A stretch of 64,000 nucleotides of DNA from Sphagnum magellanicum (GCA_021904315.1 CM038912.1:11061061-11125060), one strand, 5' to 3'; counted from the stretch's first letter, positions 50,696 to 64,000 are shown. A program made the numbers and translations. Notes: generated by a model not told the origin, from the letters alone.

Positions 50696-52559
50696 TTGAA
50701 TTGTCTTTACAACACTTTAAAACTTCATTTGATTAACAAGCAAACATTGGAATATTTGAATAGTCTCTACATGTTGTTCAAAGCAACTTGACATAAAATC
50801 ACCTAAAAAGAATAGGTGACAAAAGGTGAGATTTCCTTATGGTTAACAAATTGCTAAACCAATCATGTAAGCAATTGCTAAATCCCACCAAATTAAAACA
50901 AAAAAAAACACCTTAAAGAGAACAACTAGATCTCCAACTATGACCCACAAAATGGGTTCCTAGTTTAAGCCAAAATTCTCTCTCAAATCCTACATGACCG
51001 CAAATTCTCTTCCCTCTTGGCAAAGCCAAAAAAGAAAGGAACCAAGCCCCTCCAAAAGGGAATCATTGAAATAGATTTCAACATTGAAATCATTGGAAAA
51101 AGCGGATAAAATGCAGCAACAACAATACTTGGGATTTTAGAACTCAAGTACTGATCTAAAGCATCACATTATTATGTGTTATGGAGGAGACCATATACTC
51201 TTACAAGTCCTATCATGACTGAATGCGAAGAAGAATGCAAAAAGCCTAAAGAAGAGGAAAACAAAACTTGATGATTCTATAAGAGGAGAAGTTCAAGCTG
51301 TGATTAGCTCAGAAACTCATATTTCAATGTCAGGCTAGCATGGATACAAGGAAACACTTGCAGCTCAATAGTGTAAGTTTGATGACACTATCAGGTTGAT
51401 TTTTCTCCTTAAGTGTAGTTTGCAACATGAAAGGTGGAAATGATTTAGTTTGGGATTAAAAAACCAAATTCAAACTTTGCTTCATTTCTTGCACACAAAG
51501 TCACCATAACCAAGAAAGAATTGCAGACCTGAAATGGGCATGTAGAATGTCTCATGATTTGATTTTGCAAGAGTCTTCTTTCTCAGATTCAATGAATCAT
51601 ATATTCTTTGTGCACTGGGCCATCAAGCTCACGATGGGTACCCCAAAATTCCACAAGAATTGAAGACAGATCACTTCTCCTGCTGCATAGAGCAAAACAC
51701 AGCTTCATCAAAATTTATTATGAGGTCTTGCAAGCATACATAATCAAGCTGAAAGCATTTATTTCATGAGTAGATTCATTGTTGAGCAAGATCTGGTTGT
51801 GCACTCCACTCTGTTGTTGCTGTTGTTGTTGCTGTTCATGGTTCTCTGTCAGAAGAAGGGCATGTTCCTGAGGTTAGTAGTACAAGTTGCAAGAAGGAAC
51901 ACTTCCTTCATGATTAGGTAAGTCCATTGTGTCCTGAGATGATGTGAAGATCTCACAAATGGTTTCTCAAGATGATGAAAAAGATTTCAACAACATCTGT
52001 GGTAGGATCCTCTGTTCTTTAAGGCAAAGACGAATACATTTGACTGGCAAAGGAAAGACCTCTGCAGTACTCCCAGTTTTTGCAGTACTCACAAGCTGCA
52101 GGCTCAAGCTTCGTGACCTTAACCACAAGCATCGGGTATGAGCTCCAACATATCTCTCCACCATACCATTCTCGATTTCTTACCAACTTCAAAACACATA
52201 CCCATCGATGCCAAGCTTCAGATGAGAACTTCAGATGGAGCAAGCTTCTTGTTCCCGACTCTCCTGGAGCATGGAGCATTGATCTGGATTCCTCCTCCTC
52301 GCAAACTAGTTAGTTACCTCCGCTTTCTTTCTTTTATTCCACAACATCGGTATCTCATGATCCATCTCAGAAACCAAAACTCATTCCAACTGCAATCACT
52401 TTACCAAGACCAACTGCTGCTGCTGCTGCAGCTTCTTTCCTGCTCACGTCTGGAAGGGTGTTCCTACGATGACAACACATGACATTGCAGATTTCTGCGG
52501 CAATAGAAGAAGCCAAAGAACATCAGCTGCTACTCCTGCTGCTTTACAAAATCCACAAC
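50696..52559. other. Region upstream of the FYR-WD gene, content unresolved
   Basis: Less AT-rich than the stretch to its left, with GTT/GCT triplet repeats near 51812-51835. Several open frames of 65 to 114 codons on both strands between 51944 and 52482 match nothing I know and overlap one another. It may be distal promoter, leader exons of the gene to the right, or a decayed gene. Confidence 0.35.
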
Positions 52560-53523
52560 ACCGATGATAGAAGAAAAGTAGAGATGGAACTTCATAATAG
52601 ATCCTCCTGCTGAAGTTGTCATCGTCGTTCTCCTCCTCTCGCGCACGTTCGCTGTTCTTTCCCGCGTATTTCCACTCAAACTCGCGCGTCTCGCTCCCTG
52701 TGCCTGACACCGCGGGTAGACGAACCCGCGTCTTTCGCGGTAAGATCAAATTTTCGTGCGCGGGAGAACGACGATAGACTCGTAAACACTCGCCACGACA
52801 GGCAATCGCTCTGTCTCTCTCCTTTCCGCTGTTTCGGATCCCTGACTCATCTTGGAAAGAGAATCATTCACAGCAACAAAAAAGAATTGTCGTCGTCGTA
52901 GTCGTCGTCGTCGATTCCATCATGTCCTCAAGTTGCAAGAGCTTTGGGATCGTGTCTTTTTGTCAAATATTTTAGTTGCAGTTCCGGTTTTGCTTGGAAG
53001 GGAGAAGGAGACAAGGGAGGACGAAACAAAGCAAGAAGAAGAAGAATTGCGGCTGGTTCGAGCGAGAATGCAAGGTGCATTTGCCCTTCCGGAGTGATAG
53101 ATTTCGGATTTCACTAACATTGTTTTTGCTCAGTTTTTTTCATTGAGAAAGTAAAGAACGAGGAGCCGTGATCACAATGATATGATGATGATGATGATGA
53201 TGTCCTTGCAGCATTCTTTGCAGCTGGAGATTGCTTCAGCAATGTCTTGAGCTGGAGATATGCTACATCCCAGTGAAAGGTGGAGTGAATCAAGTATCTT
53301 TAGGTCTTGATCCTGCAATTTTGTCTTGGCAAAAGATGCAGAGTTTGAACTCAAATCTCTACCTCATCCCCGCAGCAACATCAGGGAGAAAGAAAGTTCT
53401 GAAGGTGGTGGCAGCGGTGGATGAAGGATAAGAGTTTTATGAAGTTTTGAAGTTAACAAACAATCTCTCTCTCTGTCTTCGACTCAGGAGGATCTGCTGA
53501 GACTTTCAGGGTCTCAGATCAGC
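52560..53523 (+). promoter_or_regulatory. Promoter and 5' leader of the FYR-WD gene
   Basis: GC-rich, CG-containing block (about 52620-53100) with CTCTC, GTC (52888-52913) and GAA triplet runs, a GAT/ATG microsatellite at about 53178-53204, and a CTCTCTCTCTGTC tract just before the start codon. Several short upstream ATGs are present, so the leader may contain an intron or upstream reading frames. No exact start site can be set. Confidence 0.5.
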
Positions 53524-56500
53524 ATGGCTAAAAGTGGCGGAAGAACCCAGCATGACAACTTGGAGATTGAATCCATGGGCACTTTGTACAAGGGTGAATG
53601 GGAGAAGAAGTACTGGAGTTGCTCTCGGGTACTGTTATAATCTTTTCTTTTTTTTTATGCAAATGAGCAGCAGAAATGTGCAATGTCAAATCTGTGCTTG
53701 TATTTTGTGCAGGACACCACCCACTCAGGTAACTTATTTGTCTGATCCAGTTTCTTCCACAGGAGAGAGACTCTGATCATCTCATCAAATGAGAATGTTG
53801 CCTTCCATGCATCAAAACATTCATATCAGATGATGATGATGATGATTAAAGGGGATCTAAATTCAGAGTTATAAGGAATCACTTAGATTTGGCTATCATA
53901 TCCAGGGGAAGGAGAGGCACCCATATCCTGTTGGATACAAAGCCACACGCCGTCATGGTGGACATAACTACTCTATGGAGATTGGCAAGGGGATGCGAGG
54001 ACCTCTATTTTCAGTATGCAGAAATCTCCTTACTCTTCTCCGCTGGCCACCTTTTTTGTACACCCTATATATGTCCACTTTTTGTTTTGCATTTTGTTTC
54101 TATGCTCATCAATTGTAGGAGGAAAAATCTTGTATTGTCCACTTGCAGCATCAGAGGGTGATGAGCTCACCCACTGCACCCATGATGATCTTCCATTTTC
54201 TTTATCACCTTATTGGCTACTGTGAGCTTTCAAGGCTCTAAACCACTTGTGAAATTTTGCCACAGGTTTCCTGTGAAGAAGGACTTTCAAGCTCTGGCAA
54301 CTCCACAACTGTGGTATGGGATAACATGTTGCGGAAGAAACATGTGGGAGCAAAAAAGTTGCACTCTGCTATTGATGGTTCTGAGGTAGATAACATTCAC
54401 CATCTTCCCCATTTGGATATGAAAACATAGCAAAGAAAGGACAGGAGGCCTAAAACATTTTTGGAGACTTGCATCAGACCTGCAGAAGTTGTGACAAAAT
54501 AACCAGAAAAGCACTCAATGCAGAATGCCCCTCTTGATTATTATTGTTAATCCACTTGCAAATGTCTTTTTGCTGATGGTTTAGGGTTTCTGAAATAGCA
54601 AACTGTGAAATGTGGTGCAGTTGTTTGGTTTTACCAACCCAACAGTGCAGCGTTTGTTTCAAGACCTGGTTGCTGCTGAAGAAGCTCCAAAGTCTGGAAA
54701 GTCATTGAATGAGACTATAAGTACAACAGAGGATAGCAGCATTGTATGCAGGGTAACCCCAGCAATTAGCTCAAGAAAACGACAAGGTCAGGGTTCGCCT
54801 CAAGAGAGCCTCCAGATAAACCCAAGACAGTTGGAGGGTGTGGTCAGTGAGGGTAGTAATGAGAAGCAAGCAGAGGTCGAGCCAACTGTCAGGGTGCAAA
54901 AAGGCTTGAAACCCTCAAGACAAGTCAAGATCCTCCCTAATGCAAGTGACCAAGTCCTTGAATGTAGCCAAGAGGATGTGACCAGAGATGCATTGTCTGT
55001 ACCAAGCATTGAAGTCACCACCATAGAGAACAACCCCAATACCAAGAGGCATTCACTTGAATCAAACACCATGGGCAAATCTTTGGAGTCAATTGACACA
55101 GTTTATGAAGGGAGAACCTCAAGAGATCATCTGCCATCAAATATGGAGATGTCTGAAGAGCCACAGTGGATGAAAGAAACTGCCAAATATGGAAAGGAAG
55201 TTCTTCAGTACAAGAGGCGTTCACAAGGTCGGGTAGAAAAGGAGGTAGTTAAGCAGTCAGCACAAAAGGCCATTGTTTCTTCTGTGGGTCATGGTGCAGG
55301 CATGTTGAGTCGGCCTAAGCTACACACAGTTAAAGGGAAAGGAAGCCATGAGACAAAAGCTTTGACACTAATAAAAAAACAGCCACTACAAGAAGCAACA
55401 ATATCCTCACCTGGACAATTTCTTTCACCGATTTCTGATGCAAAGCTTGAAGACTTCAATCTCCACTCAGTCACCAAGAAACGAAAAGTTGGATCACAAG
55501 TAAGGGAGCCACCTGAACAGCAGTTGAACTCTAATGAAGTGGCAGTCCATATAGACACAACTGAAGGAATGGTGGAAGGAACTTCACTGAGGGAAACCAA
55601 TGTTGTAAGCTTAAGGGTTGAATGCCTTGCAGATATTGCAATGAGAGTGCCTGTACTTGAGTGTCAAAAGAGCTCATGCAATAGCATGATTTTGGTTCAT
55701 GACCATTCCACTCCTGAGAGACAAGTGCAACTGCTTCCACAAAAGAGTGTTGCTGTGGCTGCCGATAAAAGTCCACGGACTACTGCTGCCCCTGTATGTG
55801 CAGCACATTTCTATTTCCCCCTGGCTGCAAATCTTAATTAATCTCATGTGAACTGTCTGAATCTAGATCTGTTGATGTTGTAATTTCTAAGAATGCTCAG
55901 TGAGCTCTGTATCTGGTTAGCTTCTTATTTTGATAATTGTATGTGGGTCAGGACCCCTTGGTTGTGGAAGAGGGTAAACAACCAAAGACAGCTGACAAAC
56001 TAAAGCGAATGCAACTTGCGAGACCAAGCAGAAGATCCAAGGCAAAATTTTGTGAGCCTGCAGTAACTATAGCTGGAGGAATCAATAGTGATCAAGCTCC
56101 AAGTGATTCCATGCATGAGGAACATCAGGGTCCTGGTTGCTGTCCTCAAACACCCTCTCCTGAGGCTAGCAAGGCCCCACTATGCCCAGAATCTTGCATC
56201 CCTCATGCTGGGGGAGTGGGGAATGTTGTGGAAGATGGTGCACATAGGATACTGGAGGCCTCGAGGCTGACTGGTGAACATTTGTCACCCAGTCAAAGCT
56301 GCAAGGTGAAGTTGTCTGAGCCCCTAGTAACTCCTGATACTGCAAAACTGACAGAATTTGCAGCTTCTACTACTGGTATGCATGTCAAGGACCCTGAACT
56401 TCCAGTGAGAAATGCAAGCCCTTTACCTGATGCTGAAGCTTTTGCCACAACTGGTGACTCTGTGGGTGAACCTCACAAACATGACAACTTTAAGGGTGCA

Positions 56501-59500
56501 CAAGCTGGCGTACTGGCAAGGGCAAACAAGAGATCTCAATCAGGAGCTGATGTAAAAGGTGAAGAGACCAAGCTAGCCTTGAAAATATGGGACAGGGACC
56601 AAGCCTTGAGTATGAAAAAGTTCAAGAAGGATGGTGAGTCTTGTGAACTGCTGACTTCACTCCCATCCAACTTGGTCAGCAAGGTAAATGGAGAGAACAA
56701 TGTTTCTGAGGACAAGTCTCAGTGCATGCCAGCTGTGGGTCAGGGGGAGTCCGGGGACCTAGAAGGCCTGGTGTCTTTGAAACCTGAGGGAAGTGAGACC
56801 CAATATGGCAACTCCATTCCTGAACATATCTTTGGGAGAAATCACCTTGAAGTAGCTGTGACTCTGCCATCAGATACTAGGGTTGATTCACTGTCAGATG
56901 CCTTAGTGGTGCCTGAAATTGTCAGCATTCATGATGTCTGCAATGCTGTAAGCATGCACTCTGTGGACTCTGAGACTTTAGCTATGTCCAGAAAGGCCAA
57001 AGGGCAAGCAAGCTCTGTCAGAAACAGAATTCAGGATGGACATAATGCAGCTTCTTTGCAGCAGAAGGATGGCACTGATCTTAAAGAAGTCACTGCAACA
57101 GTGGACTCATTTGGAGTTGACCTTGCCATTGGCATCTCAAAGGATCAGAGAGCTGCATGTTGTTCGGCTGAAGATTTTCTAGGTTTAAAGACCAGGGACA
57201 ATGGGGATTGCGAGCTCTTGGAAGATCCACAGCCCTTGGGTGCAAGTCAAGAAGCAGGTCAAGGTACCACATCTGAGGGGAGCTTCAAATTCTCATCTGT
57301 CTGCGTTCCTAATTCTCCAACTGCTGTCAAAAACCCAGATCCAGTAGTTTTAGTTTCTGAGTGCAGGAAGGAAGATGCCAGCAATGATGAGCACATGGCA
57401 GATGTCACAGATGGAAGGCTGATGGTGAGTGGTGCAAGGACTGTCTTACAACTTAACTACGAAGTTGATCTTGATGCTGAAACAGAGGAGGAAGAAAAAT
57501 CGCCAGCTCAAGGTGTCAAGAGTCCAGCACCCACATGTGCACAGCCTGAGGAAATAATAGAGACAAGTCAAGGATTGTTTAACTCTGAAGACAGCATGGG
57601 GAATGGTGAGTACTCCATGGGCACTAATGTGACCAATTATATGGTGGAGCTCCTGTTCCCACAAACAGCACCTCTGCTAGATGCTGGCCTCACAAAGAAA
57701 CGGAAGCAGTACTCTGATAAACATCCAAGTGTGACTGCACCAATTTATAGGACTACAGCTGAGGAAGTATGTGTCAAGCATGATGATTCTGCAGCAACAG
57801 ATGTCAACTTCGATTCTAAAAACATGCCAAGTATGGATCTTCTTCTAATCCAAGCTCCTCCATGTATTGAGCAATGGGAACCATTGACTCATCACCAATG
57901 GCACACTAAGGTGAGCTTGAATTTGGCACAGCAAGATCTTATCCAGAAAGTGGAATCTGATCCTAACTTGTGTGCAGGAAAGAAGCCAATTTGCCAGTTG
58001 CAACAAGAGGACAAGTATCAGGACTCCAGAGAGCTGGAGTTGGAGACTCCATGTGCACAACCAAGTTCCACCCCTGAGTGCCCAGAAAGACATGAAGTGA
58101 ATACCTTGCAACCTGCTGCAACTCAAACCCACCAAACTGAAGAAAAGGGATCTCATTCTGCTGTTGAGCTGCATGGCACCCTTCTTTTGAAGGATTCAGT
58201 AGGAGACAAGGACGGACATATGTCCAGCAGACTAATTGGCAGCACTATGCAAGCATCAAAAGTGGAAGAACAAGAAAGTAAACAGCAAAGTATGGAGATG
58301 GTCAAAGAAATTAAAAGAGACTGTATGCCTGGGTCTCCTGAAGCACCTCAATTGAAAGAAGGGATTGGGTTGGGCCCTCCAATAAACAGGGAAGCTGACA
58401 GCATTGAAGTGGAGGCAACAGAGGAAAAAGCATTGCTAACACCTGAAAAAGCAGTCAGGAAAGCTGTGAATGATGAAGGTGAGAGAAGGCTGTCATGCTG
58501 TGCAAAGGATGGGTCTTCCAGAATGACAATACAGTTGATTGTAACAATGTTTTGATGCACCAAGGCCGTAGGGGCCCCCAAATCTAGGTTCAAAAAATCT
58601 AAGGCATTTTCTTTTGGTTCAGTTGATAGTGAATTGGCTCTCAAATATGGAAACATGTAGTATCTCTGAGAGACCCTCACTTCTTGTCCTTTGTTTTCCT
58701 GCAACCCATCACATCAGTATCTGTTCACTCAATCTGGCAGTAAGAAAATGTTGTCTTCCACAGATATCAGTGTTCCTGCTGCAGGTTTGGATCACGAAGG
58801 TCTGCCATCAGGATTTGAAGGTGTTGTTGGGCCATCAGACATTCTTGCACCAGTTGGAGCATTTCGTCACCCTGCTCCTGTCCGTGCTGTGATACTCAAT
58901 GTTCTGGGAACAACTGTTCATTTGTGCGTGTGTTGTGGGTCTCTTGAAGATCATAAGCGAGTACTTTTTGTGCACAAGCTAGATGTCCAGGATGTTTGTA
59001 ATGTTGCAGCTTCACTGTTGGGTGTTGTTGAGACAGAACTTTGTCATGATGATGACGCCACCCCTAGTGCTGAGGTAAAAACCACTGCCTGCACATTTAC
59101 AGGGCTTATGCCTTCAAATAAGTTGAAGCTAAGCAACAATGAATCGAGCTGCTGAAGTAATGAGGAACTACCCAAATACTTTCCAAAGTGAAGGCAGTTA
59201 GAGAGGATATCTAATAGAGGAGGAAAAAAGAATTGGGATGCTAGATGAATCTTAAACAGCCAATATTTGCTTGAATAGCTTGTGCATATAGCTATGATGA
59301 GCTTATCAAAGCAGCAGCTTTTGATCAAAAGACAACTTGCAACTGAGCCCTTCTTTGTTACATCCTAGACAAGATTGGTTCTTGTTCAACCTGACTCTTT
59401 CATTGTCCTTGGTGCTGAAAAGATGTCTTATCTGATGCCTACTTGTGGTAATTGTCTCATCAGTTTGCCATAGAAGAGAGTGCTATATGTTTCACACCTG

Positions 59501-61582
59501 ATGGACAGGAGCTGATTATGCTTGACTGTTTCCAGCTCCCAGAATCAAGGTATGCACAACCTCTCAACTCATGAGGAGTTGTTTCCACATGAAATGAAAG
59601 CAACAAATGGGCATTATTCAATGTATTATACTTGTATGACAATCCTTATGTGAACAGGATAGCAAATCGATCTCAGGATTTGTAGAGATGCAGGACTCCT
59701 GTTTTCTTTTGACAAAGTATGTGTTCTGCAGTCTTGGAGAATCCAGGCAGCTTAGGAGTAAAATCTACAGTCCACTGAAGAAAATCTCAATGCCCCAGCA
59801 AAATGGTTGTCCAGCCACTGCAAATGGCTCTTCAAAGGATGGTGGCCTCCAAACCGAGGGAGCACACAAGGTGAAGGTTGTGTCTTTCAAGGAGGGCACT
59901 AAGGTTCGTGCAACACTGAGATGTAAGCAGAAGTTGCGATGTCTTGTGGTGCCTGGACCCAACACTTTAATTGGTGCTGGGGACAAGAGCTACATCCAAT
60001 GTTGGAAAATGGATACTAGCTGGAGGTATGCTCTATCTACTGATGCAATACTAGACACATGTGGGAAGTAAAATCAATAGCATTAGCACATTGATCCTGG
60101 ATAATTATGACCTGAAATTGTTGGGGATGGATCATATGCACAAGCAAAGTTAGTATGAGGAGTCAATCAGAAATTGAGCATTCTTGTGATGACAAAGTGT
60201 GATACGCAATGCAGAAAATGTGAGGAGAGCTTTACATTACCAAGTCCAAGCTATCAGGGAGAGCAATTTGATTCAATTTCACAGCTGCTGGTTGTACCTG
60301 GACTTCCCCACCTCATTTTTGGATGCCATCATAGTGGCTCCTTCGCAATCTGGTGTGTTTACTCAATTGAAGCAACCATGGATGTCTGGAGAGCTTATTT
60401 CTTGATAATGCAGTCCTTTCCAGTTACTAAAAATTCTTCAAGATATGCTTGACAAAAGTTTTAATCTATTTCTGCTGCATTGTTTCTGTTTGAAATAATC
60501 TAACTGTGTGTGAAATATGGAGTTTGCAATAGTTCTGATTAGAATTGTTTGTTGGTTTCTGCAGGGATTACATGAAGGGCACACTGCTCTCAGCAAGCCA
60601 GACACCTGACTATTGTGTCCATAGAGCACAGCTTCTGGAGCTTCCTCATGATGTTGAACAGAGCAAGAGCAAGGCAGTCTCGCCAACGTGTTTGGTCAAG
60701 AATCCGTCAACAACCCTAGGATTTGCAGCAAAAAATCTTTTGGGAGATGTAAAGCAAGGACCTTCAGATATCCCCATAATCCACCTACTGGTTATGGCAA
60801 GTCCGCGTGAAGACGATTTTAACTTCTACTTGGAAGAGAGCGATACTCTTGGATTTGAAGAAGCTTGTACCACTGCTGATCCTGACATTTCCAAGAGAAG
60901 GCCTTTGCTACCAGGAAGCTGTCGGATGGGTATCATGAGAGACAATCATGTGGCCATTGGCATCCCCTTAGAGAGCAAGTAAGGTCCTCTCCCCAAGGTC
61001 TAACAACCGTATCACCATCTGCTTTTATGTTCAACCTCTATTTTCTCAGTGGTTGCAATAATTTTTGGATTTTCTGTTTCTTGCCTGTAGTTGCTGTGTC
61101 ACGAGCATATGAGCTCTGTGACACTAGAACTGCTACATGAAGTAGAGAGAGCTCAGCACAATAATATGCATGGTCATATTGTGTTGGCAGAGCATCAGCA
61201 GCAAGCACTCTGGGTAGGTATGGTGTGATGGGAACCACAGAAGGTGAACTCTACATCTGGGAGATTGTAACTGGAGAAAAAGTGGGGGTTTTCCCAGAAC
61301 TACAAGGTAGTTATCCAAACTCTGACTCATGCAGTTTCCTCACCCAAAAGAAGGATCTTTCATGGTCGATAATGTGAGATTGGCATGGTTCATTGTAAAT
61401 GAAATCCGGGGGATGTGTGATTCTTCTGTACAACAATAGAAGTGAATCTGACATACTTCCATTTGTAAATATGGATGACAGGATCTCCAATCACTTGTAT
61501 TGCAGCACATCCAGTGGGGTCTGTACTGGCAGCAGCTGGAATTGAAAATTTGGTGGTGGTATATGCAAAAGGAGGCTCCTAG
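53524..61582 (+). CDS. FYRN/FYRC-domain protein with carboxyl-terminal WD-like propeller (about 1,830 residues)
   Basis: Exons: 53524-53628, 53906-54013, 54266-54385, 54621-55793, 55952-58478, 58764-59074, 59464-59549, 59732-60025, 60215-60352, 60565-60978, 61191-61306, 61482-61582. All junctions are GT-AG and in phase, giving 1,830 residues and a TAG stop. Residues 1-71 hold LEIESMGTLYKGEWEKKYW and GKERHPYPVGYKATRRHGG, the FYRN pattern (YPVGY). Residues 72-130 hold TTVVWDNMLRKK and LFGFTNPTVQRL, FYRC-like. About 131-1345 are low-complexity, Ser/Glu-rich, with basic motifs KKRKV (397-401) and KKRK (1084-1087). About 1345-1830 are WD-like: HPAPVRAVILNVLG, FTPDGQELIMLD, GAGDKSYIQCWKMD, IFGCHHSGSFAIW, GTTEGELYIWEI, GSVLAAAGIENLVVVYA. 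It resembles an uncharacterised plant protein family; FYR domains usually occur in chromatin regulators, so nuclear action is inferred. The 58764 acceptor could instead be 58785, also in phase. Confidence 0.88.
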
Positions 61583-64000
61583 TCTATTCTTTTTTGTTGG
61601 AGTATGCTCCAACATGAACTTCAACAGTTTTACCCGCTTTGAGGGTGATAAATGTATGATGATTCACTCACTACAGCATTTGCACTCCTATTCTTGATAG
61701 AGATCAGCATGACTTAATACAGATGCAGTACAGTGACAGCACAAGTTAAGCTAACAAAAATCTGTGAAATTTCTGTAAGAATAACAACACTCTCACAGAA
61801 ATTTGTTTGCATGGTATTCAAACATTCGTGGGAACAGTCACTCTGTTGAAGTAAAAACAGTTTACTTTCTGCAACAGAAACTGTTGGGAGACCTTCCAGT
61901 AAGTGATGACGTACAATCCTGTTGGGCATTCTGAATCCAGGTGTGTGCTGAACATTCCCTGGGGTGGGAGTGTGGAGCTGTGGAGTGGTGCAGTAAGTAT
62001 GCAATCACTTGTACAGGTTTTTGTAGCAGAAGGATACTTCTTTCTTCAATCTGTTGTCTTCATCCTCAGATGTGCAACATCGGATAGTTGTTGTGTATAG
62101 AGTCTTTGTTTGGGCAGACTCAAGGACTTATGCTTGCAATTATCCAAGACCATACATGTCCCTTTTATGTGAATATGTCATATCTCCTATCAAAGACCCT
62201 ATTGCTGAAAATCCAAAGTTACAGAGCAATATATATGGCAGTTTGTGTCATGAAGGACCAATGTAATGGAACTTTACGACAATTGAGAGATCTGAAGATT
62301 CTGCTACAAAACAGGGGTGGGTGGGTCCAGAAGTTGATGTATGGCACCATTGTTCTTTCGGGCTGCCTTAGAGATCTGAGTGTTGTTGGATTTCAGATGA
62401 TTCCAGATCCAACAGCATCATAATGTAACAGAAGCATTAAAATCCTAGCATTTTTGCTGGAAATTTTCCCATTGCATCTTTGAGATCTTTACTTTACAGT
62501 GAAGGGATTGATCTTTGTTCTTTGTTAGATATATTAGTAGACATCTGTTCTTATGGAAGAGGGTCTCATCACTGCAGAGTGAGTGGGTTGATGACAGTAT
62601 AATGGTTGTTGCATTCCCATTGTTATGGTTGGTTGGTTGTAGTTTGGTTGTGCAGGGTGCAACACAGCAATGAAACTTTTTATGCAGTGCAAGAGACAAA
62701 GAGTGGTCTCATAAGTGGATTATGTAAGTGACAATAAACAACCCAAAGCTTGATTAGAGTGAAGGGATTGGTCAGTGTGGTGGTGGTTGTTATTGCATTC
62801 TCATTGTCATAGTTAGTTGAGTTTGGGATGGTGTAGGTGCAACAAAGGAATAGAAAAACTTAGTCCTAGTTGAATTGCCAGCAGCAAGTAACAATATCAG
62901 ATGTGAGAATATGAGGTGGGTTTGTTTTACAGAGGGGAATTCAAGTGGTAGCAAACCCAGCTATTCTTTGCTCCAGTTCAAATGGATGAAGGTTTCTCCA
63001 TCTTTGAAGAGCAATTGATTCTTGTAGTCTCTTCATCCCCATCCATTTAGACAGAAGTTGGGATCCCCTGCATAACTTACCCTAACCAAAAAAAAATTTT
63101 ACCATTTTACTCTGTTTTTTTCTTTTTCTTTTCAGAGTTTTTTTTCATCAGTTTGAACCAGTCTTGTGTGGTTCTCAAATTTTGTTAAAAAACTCTGGTT
63201 CCGTTCAACTGAAAAAATTCAGAATCACAGAACCTCTGTTTTTTTGGGTTTTTATAAAAATTCAAAGACCTGGTGGTTCTCATGAAAGAACCAACAAAGC
63301 ATTGGCAGTTTAGGGGTAGGTTCTTTGATCCAGGTCGTCTTTGAATTGTCAGAACACCAGTTAAAGGGTCATAACTGGGTTAATGGTTTTTGAGGGCCGA
63401 CCAGTGGAGGGTCAAGACCAGTTCTTTGCTTTTTCAAGAACCACCAGTTAAGGGTCCATATGCCTTATATACCCTTAAACCGTTGGGTTATTTCTTTGAA
63501 AGTCTTTTGAACAAGAGAATCACCCAACATTGGTTTGGATGAGTATGTTTGGGTAGTTCTTTGATTTTGTTATAGCTTCTGGTTGTGGGTTTTTGAACAT
63601 GCTCGGAGCTAAAGTCACCTCCAGGTTCAGGTTTTTGAAGAAATATACATTGAACCTGTGTGTTTTGTAAAAGAATTTGTGCTTCAAGTTAGGTTTATTA
63701 GCTGGTTATTTGGTATTGTGAGGAAACCATTGTTATGGGTTGAACCTAGTTGAGTTCTTTTTTCTTTTGAGAATTGTTGGTAGAGGGTTCATTGTATTAT
63801 TGTTCATGCCTGACCCTAACCTGCCAGTTGTGTGGAAAAAGTGAATACTGCCCAACAATGGTGAGAGAGATTAACATGGGTCTGAAGGGGGCAACATGGG
63901 TTTGAAGTTTTAACACAGTTTCCGTGTTTTTCCTCTGACTGAGGACTTTTCCCTCCTCGTAAGTTATAGCTTCTGGAGTGGGCTCTTATTGTTCCTCCTA
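61583..64000. other. 3' flank of the FYR-WD gene, no further gene recognised
   Basis: The first bases hold a perfect hairpin, GTTGGAG and CTCCAAC around TATG (61596-61613), inside the presumed 3' untranslated region. Beyond it are open frames up to 111 codons (62088-62423) without recognisable motifs, and from 63100 a T-rich stretch with many GGTTC/GAACC words. The start of another gene to the right of the window cannot be excluded. Confidence 0.45.

Noticed and set aside
53714-53729. A 16-base possible exon between exons 1 and 2 of the FYR-WD gene
   Set aside because: Its length would break the frame; exon 1 joins exon 2 directly to give the expected KKYW...GKERHPYPVGY motif.
54155-54223. 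Possible exon reading SEGDELTHCTHDDLP
   Set aside because: It is followed by a stop, and joining exon 2 to 54266 gives the family pattern without it.
61982-62423. Possible extra exons or a further gene after the FYR-WD stop
   Set aside because: The open frames carry no family motif, and the propeller ends naturally at the TAG at 61580-61582.
1-64000. CRISPR arrays, rRNA, tRNA genes, retroviral or LTR elements
   Set aside because: No regular spacer arrays, rRNA blocks, recognisable tRNA boxes or reverse transcriptase, integrase or gag motifs were seen. tRNA genes could be missed by eye.

Overview
The window is nuclear DNA of a land plant. It carries a plant Dicer-like gene, a plant FYRN/FYRC plus WD-propeller gene, a fragment of the plastid gene ORANGE, GT-AG introns of about 100 bp to 2.5 kb, and AT-rich DNA full of decayed DNA transposons. 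The hAT proteins look like the type common in seed-free plants and conifers, but the species cannot be fixed from sequence alone. No retrovirus-like or other capsid-bearing element was recognised.

Layout. (1) 1-13.5 kb: the 5' part of a Dicer-like gene on the minus strand. Eleven coding exons join in phase from the start codon at 10,720 to 1,319, and the gene runs off the left edge. A GC-richer upstream region follows to about 13.5 kb and ends in a 29-base C run. (2) 13.5-33.2 kb: AT-rich intergenic DNA. It holds one copy of a roughly 0.5 kb repeat (called R here), an eroded coiled-coil reading frame (18.8-20.2 kb), a broken hAT transposase (20.6-22.8 kb) and a second hAT with recognisable ends and target duplication (24,898-29,209). 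(3) 33,244-44,916: a probable CACTA-type element of 11.7 kb with CACTACTA-type ends and a TTA duplication on both sides, but no visible CACTA transposase. Inside it are a broken Helitron replicase/helicase (minus strand, 39.8-35.3 kb) and, next to its amino-terminal end, intron-bearing fragments of at least three host genes: ORANGE, a TrmL-type 2'-O-methyltransferase, and an unidentified gene present twice. Copies of R flank this block. (4) 44.9-52.5 kb: very AT-rich DNA with a long AT microsatellite and no recognised gene. (5) 52.5-61.6 kb: a plus-strand gene of twelve coding exons, 53,524-61,582, predicted at 1,830 residues, with FYRN/FYRC-like domains at the amino end, a long low-complexity middle with two basic nuclear-localisation-like motifs, and a WD-like propeller at the carboxyl end. 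(6) 61.6-64 kb: downstream sequence with no recognised gene.

The two host genes are unrelated in role: Dicer acts in small-RNA silencing, and the FYR-WD protein is probably a chromatin-associated nuclear protein. The most interesting part is the nested transposon at 33-45 kb carrying pieces of host genes with their introns. Exon models were read by eye from splice signals, phase continuity and remembered family motifs; no alignment or search was run.
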